A stretch of DNA of 5,493 nucleotides from Chloroflexota bacterium (GTDB lineage Bacteria > Chloroflexota > Dehalococcoidia > JACPQK01), in assembly GCA_016190535.1 (NCBI GenBank), contig JACPQK010000152.1, forward strand, positions 1 through 5,493, given 5' to 3'. This document shows, one piece after another, positions 1-4,677 of this stretch. A program made the position numbers and the translations under genes. The notes beneath the pieces are model-generated. The model did not search any database, was not told where the DNA came from, and worked only from the letters and a program-made list of their open reading frames with translations. Every line of letters starts with the position of its first letter. The first letter of the stretch is position 1.

Positions 1-230
1 GCCTCCAGTCGGGGTATGCTGGGTCCTGTTTCTCCCTTTGCTCCCTGGGAGCCGGTAGCTCCGGCGGGACCCTGGGGGCCCTGCGCGCCCCGGGGGCCCT
101 GGGCTCCGCCAGGGCCTGTGGATCCCGCTGGGCCCCCAGGCCCCTGGCAGGCCATGCCTGCGACCAGGGTAAGGGCCAGCACCACACCCACAAGCCCCCA
201 CTGTTTCTTAGGATGAGAAGATAATGTCAT
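1..230 (-). CDS. Collagen-like (Gly-X-Y) predicted lipoprotein, N-terminal part; runs off the left edge
   Basis: The visible 76 codons start with ATG at 230. They read MTLSSHPKKQ, then a hydrophobic stretch (about residues 12-26), then a cysteine at residue 28 in the context LVAGMAC. This looks like a lipoprotein signal peptide, although Met at -2 makes the lipobox imperfect. From residue 30 there are 14 uninterrupted Gly-X-Y triplets (GPG, GPA, GST, GPG, GAQ, GPR, GAQ and so on to GET, GPS). The tract ends at residue 71 and the protein continues with IPRLE beyond the window. The start is supported by a purine-rich ribosome site (AGGAAGGACGGAG) ending 6 bases upstream. Bacterial collagen-like proteins usually form triple-helical stalks that display a C-terminal domain; that domain is outside the window, so the role is unknown. 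It is divergent from the ABC exporter genes. An open frame in this composition could in principle be chance, but the signal peptide, ribosome site and perfect triplet periodicity together make a real gene likely. Confidence 0.78.
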   Translation of the reverse strand, partial: MTLSSHPKKQWGLVGVVLALTLVAGMACQGPGGPAGSTGPGGAQGPRGAQGPQGPAGATGSQGAKGETGPSIPRLE

Positions 231-326
231 GGTCTGCTCCGTCCTTCCTAGCTGAACACCGGATAGCGCTACAACAGAAGCCCCTGGTTCGCCACTGCCT
301 CCTCGTGTTATGTAATAGACCTGGCT

Positions 327-364
327 AAAAAGCTTGGCTAGAGGTCGACCATATCACTCTAGCC
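327..364 (-). terminator. Hairpin plus T5 in the leader of the collagen-like gene: attenuator or short-RNA terminator
   Basis: On the minus strand GGCTAGAG (364-357) and CTCTAGCC (343-336) form a perfect 8-bp stem with a 13-base loop. The stem is followed by AAGC and then five Ts (331-327). This is the layout of an intrinsic terminator, though the T-run starts four bases after the stem and is short. Only about nine bases lie between the predicted start of transcription (near 373) and the stem, so termination here would give an RNA of about 45 bases. Read on the plus strand the same hairpin has no T-run. The loop includes the palindrome GGTCGACC. Confidence 0.45.
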
Positions 365-379
365 CCATTGATAGGGAGG

Positions 380-408
380 ATTCTAGCGGTATGTTTGTTG
401 CTTGTCAA
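380..408 (-). promoter_or_regulatory. Sigma70-like promoter, TTGACA-17-TAGAAT, directed at the collagen-like gene
   Basis: On the minus strand a perfect -35 box TTGACA (408-403) is followed after exactly 17 bases by TAGAAT (385-380), five of six matches to TATAAT. Transcription would begin near 373-374. That leaves a leader of about 143 bases before the ATG at 230, with the hairpin and T-run at 364-327 inside it. This is the best promoter match in the window. That it drives the collagen-like gene is inferred from orientation. Confidence 0.62.
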
Positions 409-432
409 CCCAACGACCTTGGGTAGACGCAC

Positions 433-461
433 TTGACCATAGCCCACCTCAGCACTACAGT
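433..461 (+). promoter_or_regulatory. Candidate promoter for the ABC exporter pair, TTGACC-17-TACAGT
   Basis: TTGACC (433-438) matches five of six bases of the -35 consensus, and TACAGT (456-461) four of six of the -10 consensus, with a 17-base spacer. Transcription would start near 468, giving a 5' leader of about 74 bases to the GTG at 542. It stands back to back with the minus-strand promoter, the two -35 boxes being 24 bases apart. Confidence 0.48.
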
Positions 462-470
462 GGAGCGTGG
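444..470 (+). promoter_or_regulatory. Operator-like interrupted dyad over the -10 box
   Basis: An inner dyad CACT-AC-AGTG (453-462) sits within an outer pair CCAC (444-447) and GTGG (467-470) with nearly the same centre (about 457). The arms between also contain CTC and GAG, so the symmetry is broader but gapped. It covers the proposed -10 box, where a repressor would act. BcrA-type exporters are often controlled by small DNA-binding regulators, but none is encoded here. The dyad could be chance. Confidence 0.25.
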
Positions 471-496
471 CCCGGACCCCCCCGTGACCGCTGTCG

Positions 497-522
497 CGAA
501 AGGGGCGTGCGAGGCCCTTTCG
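497..522 (+). promoter_or_regulatory. Leader hairpin just upstream of the ABC ATPase start
   Basis: CGAAAGGG (497-504) and CCCTTTCG (515-522) form a perfect 8-bp stem with a 10-base loop. It ends 19 bases before the GTG start and about 10 before the ribosome site. No T-run follows, so it is not a normal terminator. It could stabilise the transcript or modulate ribosome access. Confidence 0.35.
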
Positions 523-541
523 GGGAACATGTGGAGGGAAG

Positions 542-1474
542 GTGAAGGACGTAATAACATCTGACGCCGTCATCGAGACCCAAGGGCTGACCAAGCGCTA
601 CGGCGCTGTGCTGGCCGTGGACGGGCTGTCGCTGCATGTCCCCGCCGGCAGCGTCTTCGGCCTGCTGGGGCCCAACGGGTCTGGCAAGACCACCACCATG
701 GGCATGCTGCTGGGCCTGATAAGACCCACCACCGGGTCCATACGCCTCTTCGGGCAGGACGTGAACGGGAGGCACCAGGAGGCGCTCCAGCGCATCGGCG
801 CCATTGTGGAAACACCCGCCTTCTATCCCTACCTCTCGGGCCGGGCCAACCTCCGCTACTTCCAGGGCATCAGCCGCCGGGGCAACTCGGCAGAAGAGGT
901 AGACCTGCTGCTGGAGCTCGTTGACCTCTCCGGCCGGGCGGACAGCAAGTTCGCCACCTACTCCCAGGGGATGAAACAGCGCCTGGGCATTGCCTACGCC
1001 CTCTTGGGGGAGCCGGAGCTGGTGTTCCTGGACGAGCCCACCAATGGCCTGGACCCGGCGGGCATGGCCGAGGTGCGGGAGCTGATCCAACGCCTGGCCT
1101 CGGGGGGCCGCACCATCCTGCTCTCCAGCCACCTGCTCCATGAGGTGGAGCAGGTGTGCCACAGCGTGGGCATCCTCTCCCGCGGCAGGCTCATCGCCCA
1201 GGGCAGGGTCCGGGATCTGCTGGGGCAGCGGAGCGCAGTGCGCCTCAAGACCACCAACGACGGAGCAGCCCGCGATGTCCTTGCCGGGCTGCCCTGGGTC
1301 GGTGGACTCCGGGAGGATGAAGGCTACCTGGTGGCCACGGCACCCCCGGAACGCTCGTGGGAAATCACAGCGGCGCTGGCCGGAGGGGGTATCTATGTGA
1401 AGGAGCTGATGCCCCTCCAGGCCTCTCTGGAGAGCTACTTCCTGGAGGTGACCGGAGAGGAGGAGGCACCATGA
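542..1474 (+). CDS. ABC-2 type exporter ATP-binding protein, BcrA/CcmA-like
   Basis: This 310-residue cytoplasmic ATPase powers the permease encoded directly downstream. It shows Walker A GPNGSGKT (43-50), a signature YSQGMKQRL (140-148), Walker B LVFLDEP (160-166) with catalytic Glu165, the D-loop NGLDP (168-172), and the switch His197 in SSHLL. The Q-loop position is in the sequence IVETPAFYPYLSG (88-100), with Glu90 where most ABC proteins have Gln; this is typical of the bacitracin-exporter (BcrA) branch. A C-terminal region of about 100 residues follows the ATPase core. The start is GTG: an in-frame TGA at 485-487 closes the frame upstream with no ATG, GTG or TTG between. The ribosome site GGAGGG (533-538) ends only 3 bases before it, which is tight. 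The TGA stop overlaps the next gene's ATG as ATGA, implying coupled translation. The substrate cannot be told; peptide antibiotic resistance or export of a lipid or drug is possible. Confidence 0.93.
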   Translation: MKDVITSDAVIETQGLTKRYGAVLAVDGLSLHVPAGSVFGLLGPNGSGKTTTMGMLLGLIRPTTGSIRLFGQDVNGRHQEALQRIGAIVETPAFYPYLSGRANLRYFQGISRRGNSAEEVDLLLELVDLSGRADSKFATYSQGMKQRLGIAYALLGEPELVFLDEPTNGLDPAGMAEVRELIQRLASGGRTILLSSHLLHEVEQVCHSVGILSRGRLIAQGRVRDLLGQRSAVRLKTTNDGAARDVLAGLPWVGGLREDEGYLVATAPPERSWEITAALAGGGIYVKELMPLQASLESYFLEVTGEEEAP

Positions 1475-2508
1475 TCCTGCTGATCGCCAACCTGGTCCGC
1501 TGGGAGTGGTTCAAGACTCAGCGCCGCTGGATGCCCTGGATCCTGCTGTTGATCTTCCTGCTGTTCTCCCAACTGGGGGTCTGGGAAAACTTCTTCTCCT
1601 ACCGCAACCTCCAGAGCACCGGGGGAGGAATAGTGTTCAGCACCGGTGAGCCGAGGGGAAGGGGTAGCATGGTAACCTGCAACGACGTGCTAGCTGGCGA
1701 TGGCTCCATGCTGCCCGGCAACCTGCCGCCCGGTGTCCTCGAGGGACTCCGCCAGCAGTGCCAGCAGCAACAGGCGCAGCAGGGCGAGCAGTTGCAACGG
1801 CTGCGGGAGTCCTTCGCCCTGCCCGGCAGCATTCTCGCTGCGCTCTCCTTTGTTCAGTCCATTGGGCTGGTCTTGTTCGCCATTCTGACGGCCTCTGCCT
1901 TCGGCGCTGAGTACGGTTGGGGCACGCTGCGCCCTACGTTGGCACAGGGGATGGGTCGCGGGCAGTACGTAATGGGAAAGCTGGCGATGCTGGTGCTGGT
2001 GGCCGCGGCAGCCCTGGTCGTCGCCACCGTGGTCACCGCCCTGAGCAGCCTGGCCGCCGGGGTACTAGCGCACGGTGCCAGCAGTGGTGCCCCCGGAGCG
2101 AGCGCCTCCTGGGGCAGTGCCCTGGCTATGCTGGGCAGGAGCTGGCTGGCCCTGTGGCCCTACATTGCCCTGGTTACCTTTGTCACTATCCTCACCACCT
2201 CATCGGCAGCGGGCATGGCGGTAGCCCTGGGCTATTTCTTCGCCGAGCAAATAGCCATCGGCATACTAATCAACGTGTTCGACTGGTTCCAGACCGTTGC
2301 TGACTACGCTATTGTCCGGAACATCACTGCCTGGATGTTGGGCGGGCAGCAGGACGAGGCCAACAGGGCCACTGTTGGCCTTCAGATCGGGAGCTACCCG
2401 AGCGACCTCCACGCCCTGCTGGTGATGGCGGCCTATACCCTGGTGCTGGCGGGGATGGCCCTCTGGATGTTCGGGCGCCGCGATGTGGGAGGGGCACGGA
2501 ATAGCTGA
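1471..2508 (+). CDS. ABC-2 type exporter permease
   Basis: This 345-residue membrane protein is the partner of the preceding ATPase. I place the start at ATG 1471 because it overlaps the ATPase stop and has AGGAGG (1458-1463) seven bases upstream; the frame is open further left but that part lies inside the ATPase gene. About six membrane segments are visible: roughly 22-37, 119-143, 171-199, 226-246, 248-272 and 313-334. The N-terminus (WEWFKTQRRW) and C-terminus (FGRRDVG) are positive and so cytoplasmic. After the second segment comes EYGWGTLR (147-154), the coupling motif typical of ABC-2 permeases. Between the first two segments lies an extracytoplasmic loop of about 80 residues with two cysteines (70 and 97) and a Gln-rich stretch (95-108). 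This loop may recognise the cargo or a partner. The divergent lipoprotein is a possible but unproven partner. Confidence 0.88.
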   Translation: MILLIANLVRWEWFKTQRRWMPWILLLIFLLFSQLGVWENFFSYRNLQSTGGGIVFSTGEPRGRGSMVTCNDVLAGDGSMLPGNLPPGVLEGLRQQCQQQQAQQGEQLQRLRESFALPGSILAALSFVQSIGLVLFAILTASAFGAEYGWGTLRPTLAQGMGRGQYVMGKLAMLVLVAAAALVVATVVTALSSLAAGVLAHGASSGAPGASASWGSALAMLGRSWLALWPYIALVTFVTILTTSSAAGMAVALGYFFAEQIAIGILINVFDWFQTVADYAIVRNITAWMLGGQQDEANRATVGLQIGSYPSDLHALLVMAAYTLVLAGMALWMFGRRDVGGARNS

Positions 2509-2564
2509 CCTCCTGCTTTGCCAGCCTGCGTAAAGGCGGTGTGTTCTCTTGATGACCATAAGCC

Positions 2565-2599
2565 GGGGGTTTGATACCCCCAGCTCAAGCCTGGGGTAT
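2565..2599 (+). terminator. Alternating hairpins after the exporter operon
   Basis: GGGGGT (2565-2570) pairs with ACCCCC (2576-2581) over a 5-base loop. Alternatively ATACCCCCAG (2574-2583) pairs with CTGGGGTAT (2591-2599), nine pairs with one bulged C over a 7-base loop. The two stems share the central arm, so only one forms at a time. They start 57 bases after the permease stop. There is no T-run on either strand, so this is a weak or factor-assisted terminator, or a repeat element. Confidence 0.38.
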
Positions 2600-2614
2600 G
2601 GTGCTCCCTCACCC

Positions 2615-2657
2615 CTCCGCTTCGCTCAGAGCCTGTCCTGAGCGCCTGCCAAAGGAG
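2615..2657. repeat. REP-like palindrome with a GTCCTGAGC core
   Basis: CGCTCAG (2623-2629) and CTGAGCG (2638-2644) form a 7-bp stem with an 8-base loop. The outer arms CTCC (2615-2618) and GGAG (2654-2657) can also pair. The part GTCCTGAGCGCCTGCCAAAG resembles the widespread intergenic palindromes of the form GTCCTGAGC...GAAGGAC found in many bacterial genomes. The resemblance is from memory and no other copy is in this window. It lies between C-rich flanks (CCCTCACC to the left, GCCCTAGCCCTCTCCC to the right). Confidence 0.4.
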
Positions 2658-2666
2658 CAAGCCCTA

Positions 2667-2689
2667 GCCCTCTCCCAGAGGAAGAGGGC
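2667..2689 (-). terminator. Hairpin 11 bases past the metF stop, probable terminator
   Basis: GCCCTCT (2667-2673) and AGAGGGC (2683-2689) form a 7-bp stem that can extend inward by CC/GG after one mismatch. It begins 11 bases beyond the TAA of metF. Minus-strand sequence after it (TAGGGCTTGCTCCTTT) has only short T-runs, so the termination role is inferred from position. The CCCTCTCCC-AGAGGAAGAGGG form also resembles common C-rich intergenic repeats. Confidence 0.42.
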
Positions 2690-2700
2690 ATCCTAAGCCT

Positions 2701-3573
2701 TTAGGCCAGCCCCGCCATCTGAAGCATGGTAGGAACGTGCCGCTCCCAGCCCAGGGGCATGATATGCACCCCCTGGCACATGCCCTTCATGTCCTTGATA
2801 AGCCGGGCGGCAATCTCCAAGCCCTTCTGAGTGCGGTCCTTCGCCTGCTCCATCTCCTGGATCAGACTATCGGGGACATGGATGCCCGCGATATTCTTGT
2901 TCATGAACCGGGCCTGGCCCGGGGACTTGAGGGGGATGATGCCCACCAGGACGGGCACCTGGAGATGGTGCACCGACTTCATGAAGGTCTCGAAGGACTC
3001 CGGCTCGTAGACCGCCTGGGTCTGGAAGAACTGTGCCCCGGCCTTGACCTTCTTCTCCATCTTCATTACCTGGAGCTCCACCGGGTTGGAAGCCGGGCTG
3101 ACCACCGCCCCCAGGAAGAACTGGGGCTTGCCCTTGAGATCCTTGCCCACCATGTCCCGCCCCTCTTGCAGAGTGCGGGCCGTCTGAAGCAGGGTTATGG
3201 AGTCCAGGTCGAAGACAGGTTTGGCCTGGGGGTGGTCACCCAGGGAAACGTAGTCCCCAGTAAGGCAGAGCACATTCTCAATGCCCAGGGCATAGGCGCC
3301 AAGCAGGTCCGACTGGAGGGCGATGCGGTTGCGGTCCCGGCAGGTGACCTGGAATATGGGCTCTATCCCCAGGTCCGCAAGGCGGTGACACAGGGCCAGG
3401 GAGTTCAGCCTCATCACGGAGCTCTGCTGGTCGGTGACATTGACGGCCACGGCGCAACCCTTGAGGTGCTGGGCCTCTTCCAACGCCTGGCCCAAGTCCA
3501 CCCCTTTAGGGGGCTGCACCTCAGCGGTAACGACAAACTTGCTTGCGGCTAGCTGCTCTGCCAAACGGCTCAA
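2701..3573 (-). CDS. metF: 5,10-methylenetetrahydrofolate reductase
   Basis: This cytoplasmic flavoenzyme reduces 5,10-methylene-tetrahydrofolate to 5-methyl-tetrahydrofolate, which supplies methyl groups for methionine synthesis or, in some anaerobes, the Wood-Ljungdahl pathway. The 290 residues match the usual length of the catalytic barrel. Visible family marks are TAEVQPPKG (16-24) with the catalytic Glu18, QVTCRDRNR (75-83), the flavin-site LTGD (104-107), FFQTQAVYE (182-190) with a folate-contacting Gln, GIIPLKS (211-217), and a C-terminal HIMPLGWE (270-277). These forms look more like acetogen and anaerobe MetF than the E. coli enzyme. No MetV-type partner lies in the window. The start is TTG: an in-frame TAG sits three codons upstream, and AAGGGAGGT (3590-3582) gives a strong ribosome site 8 bases away. 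The gene is last of three on this strand, 108 bases after the importer ATPase, with its own structured leader. Confidence 0.93.
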   Translation of the reverse strand: MSRLAEQLAASKFVVTAEVQPPKGVDLGQALEEAQHLKGCAVAVNVTDQQSSVMRLNSLALCHRLADLGIEPIFQVTCRDRNRIALQSDLLGAYALGIENVLCLTGDYVSLGDHPQAKPVFDLDSITLLQTARTLQEGRDMVGKDLKGKPQFFLGAVVSPASNPVELQVMKMEKKVKAGAQFFQTQAVYEPESFETFMKSVHHLQVPVLVGIIPLKSPGQARFMNKNIAGIHVPDSLIQEMEQAKDRTQKGLEIAARLIKDMKGMCQGVHIMPLGWERHVPTMLQMAGLA

Positions 3574-3651
3574 TTCCCTCTACCTCCCTTTCAAAATGCT
3601 CTCCGAGGGAAACTTCGGTCCGATGCTCCGCTCGGACAGGGCTGACCTCGG
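3574..3651 (-). promoter_or_regulatory. Structured leader of metF with two exclusive pairings
   Basis: On the minus strand CCGAGG (3651-3646) can pair with CCTCGG (3608-3603), enclosing a 6-bp hairpin GTCCGA/TCGGAC (3637-3632 with 3623-3618). Alternatively TTCCCTC (3611-3605) can pair 7 bp with GAGGGAA (3580-3574), which directly precedes the TTG start; the 24-base loop then carries the ribosome site. The segment 3611-3603 is used by both, so they exclude each other. This is the layout of a translational switch. It does not match the cobalamin, SAM or tetrahydrofolate riboswitch consensus as I know them, and the pairings may be chance in GC-rich sequence. Confidence 0.28.
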
Positions 3652-3681
3652 TGCCCGAATTCGGCGGGGCCAGTCTTGATT

Positions 3682-4578
3682 CTAGCCCGTTCCCCTGCGA
3701 CTGTCCACCCTGGGAGTAGAGGTCCCGGGGAGCATGACGACGCAAGGGACCGGTGCAGAGGGGTGCGGGACTACTTCTACGCGGGCGCCGAAAACGCCCT
3801 CCAGGTTCTCGGTAGTGATCACCTGGCCAGGGGTGCCGTCAGCGAACACCTGCCCCTTGTGAAGCAGGAGCAGCCGGTCAAAATAGAGACAGGCCAAGTT
3901 CAGGTCATGCATGGCGGCCACCACGGTGATCCCCTGTTCCCGGTTCAGGCGCTGCACCACCTCCAGGGCCTCTGCCTGGTGGCGGATGTCCAGGTGGGCC
4001 ACGGGCTCATCCAGCAGGAGCACCCTGGGCTGCTGGGCCAGGGCCAGGGCCATGACTACCTTCTGACGTTCCCCTCCGCTGAGCTCGTTGAAGGGTCGCC
4101 CGGCTAAAGGGCCCAGGCCAGAGATCTCCAGGGCAGCCCGTACCCAGGCCCTGTCTCCCGGCCCCTCCTCCACCAGGGGACGCAGGTGAGGGGTGCGTCC
4201 CAGCATGACTACCTCCTCCACCGTGAAGGCGAAAGGCATGTGGAACTGCTGGGGCACCACCGCCACCTGCTGGGCGATATGCTTCCGGGATAGCTCTGTC
4301 ACGGGATGGCCATCCAGGAAGACCCGTCCCTGTTTGGGGCGCAGCAGGCCCAGGATAACCTTGAGCAGGGTAGTCTTACCCGAGCCGTTGGGGCCGAGCA
4401 AAGCCACCATCTCCCCAGGGAGCACCTCCAGGGAAACGTCGTCCAGAACAGCCCTGCCATCGTAGGCGAAAGAGACCCCCCGGATGTGCACCCCCACCCC
4501 TTCGAGGCATTGTGGAAGCTGTGGTCCTATCTCACGCAACGATGGCGACTCTCCATTCGGGGAAGACAAAACATTCAT
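3682..4578 (-). CDS. ABC importer ATP-binding protein, FecE/BtuD family (iron chelate, haem or cobalamin)
   Basis: This 298-residue cytoplasmic ATPase would drive the FecCD/BtuC-type permease encoded just upstream. Walker A is GPNGSGKT (62-69), the Q-loop Gln110 is in VVPQQ, the signature is LSGGERQKV (166-174), Walker B is VLLLDEP (186-192) with Glu191, the D-loop is AHLD (194-197), and the switch is His224 in AAMHDLN. The stretch VVMLGRTPHLRPL (123-135) is characteristic of the siderophore, haem and B12 subgroup. The ATG at 4578 has AAAGGA (4590-4585) six bases upstream. The ATPase core begins near residue 30, so there is an N-terminal extension of about 25 residues, and a Pro-rich tail of about 30 follows residue 268. 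Substrate cannot be set from the ATPase alone. The gene starts 98 bases past the permease stop and ends 108 bases before metF. Confidence 0.92.
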   Translation of the reverse strand: MNVLSSPNGESPSLREIGPQLPQCLEGVGVHIRGVSFAYDGRAVLDDVSLEVLPGEMVALLGPNGSGKTTLLKVILGLLRPKQGRVFLDGHPVTELSRKHIAQQVAVVPQQFHMPFAFTVEEVVMLGRTPHLRPLVEEGPGDRAWVRAALEISGLGPLAGRPFNELSGGERQKVVMALALAQQPRVLLLDEPVAHLDIRHQAEALEVVQRLNREQGITVVAAMHDLNLACLYFDRLLLLHKGQVFADGTPGQVITTENLEGVFGARVEVVPHPSAPVPCVVMLPGTSTPRVDSRRGTG

Positions 4579-4635
4579 CTCTAGTCCTTTGCCTCTCGAC
4601 GGGAGAGAACAGGTGGGTGATACCCCTCACCTTCG

Positions 4636-4658
4636 TCCTCCCCCACAAGGGGGGAGGA
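4636..4658. repeat. Strong G/C hairpin between permease and ATPase genes
   Basis: TCCTCCCCC (4636-4644) and GGGGGAGGA (4650-4658) form a perfect 9-bp stem with a 5-base loop. It lies in the 97-base gap between two genes that usually touch or overlap in this importer family. No T-run follows on either strand. With its flank CCCCTCACCTTCG it resembles the C-rich intergenic element at 2605-2689. In the minus-strand transcript it could block RNA decay from the 3' end or tune the ratio of permease to ATPase. Downstream of it a smaller CTCTC/GAGAG hairpin precedes the ATPase ribosome site. Confidence 0.42.
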
Positions 4659-4677
4659 AAGACTTGCGTCCCGCATA

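Larger units (their letters stand above)
231..541. other. Divergent intergenic region with two back-to-back promoters
   Basis: These 311 bases contain no convincing gene. They lie between the starts of the minus-strand collagen-like gene and the plus-strand ABC exporter. I see a minus-strand promoter (380-408), a hairpin with a T-run downstream of it (327-364), a plus-strand promoter (433-461) overlapping a dyad (444-470), and a leader hairpin (497-522). Between the two -35 boxes there is a short interrupted palindrome, CCCAA-CGACC-TTGGG (409-423), which could be a shared regulator site. The composition is less GC-rich than the coding parts, especially at 301-410, as expected for a control region. 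Confidence 0.6.

Noticed and set aside
16..216. Pro-rich 66-residue open frame on the plus strand
   Set aside because: It is the complement of the collagen-like tract. The minus strand has the signal peptide, ribosome site and Gly-X-Y periodicity.
325..594. 89-residue minus-strand open frame in the divergent region
   Set aside because: It overlaps both promoters and the ATPase start, and has no recognisable features.
455..1162. 235-residue open frame on the minus strand across the ABC ATPase
   Set aside because: It is the in-register complement of a clear ABC ATPase, with Gln/His/Pro/Gly-rich composition and no family motif. It would also cover the plus-strand promoter region.
1357..1470. 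Upstream extension of the permease frame
   Set aside because: It lies wholly within the ATPase gene, encodes no membrane segment, and the ATG at 1471 has a good ribosome site and the classic ATGA overlap.
2509..2700. Small gene in the convergent gap
   Set aside because: The gap is filled with hairpins and repeat-like sequence. The open frames crossing it have no plausible ribosome site and recognisable protein content.
2737..3552. 271-residue open frame on the plus strand opposite metF
   Set aside because: It is in exact codon register with metF on the other strand, where G/C-rich third positions remove stop codons. It shows no recognisable domain and metF is clearly real.
3574..3681. Known riboswitch upstream of metF (SAM, tetrahydrofolate or cobalamin)
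   Set aside because: I could not find the conserved core sequences of these classes, so the leader is described only as possibly structured.
3676..4107. 143-residue open frame on the plus strand opposite the importer ATPase
   Set aside because: It is an in-register shadow of the FecE-type gene, with no motif and no context as a gene.
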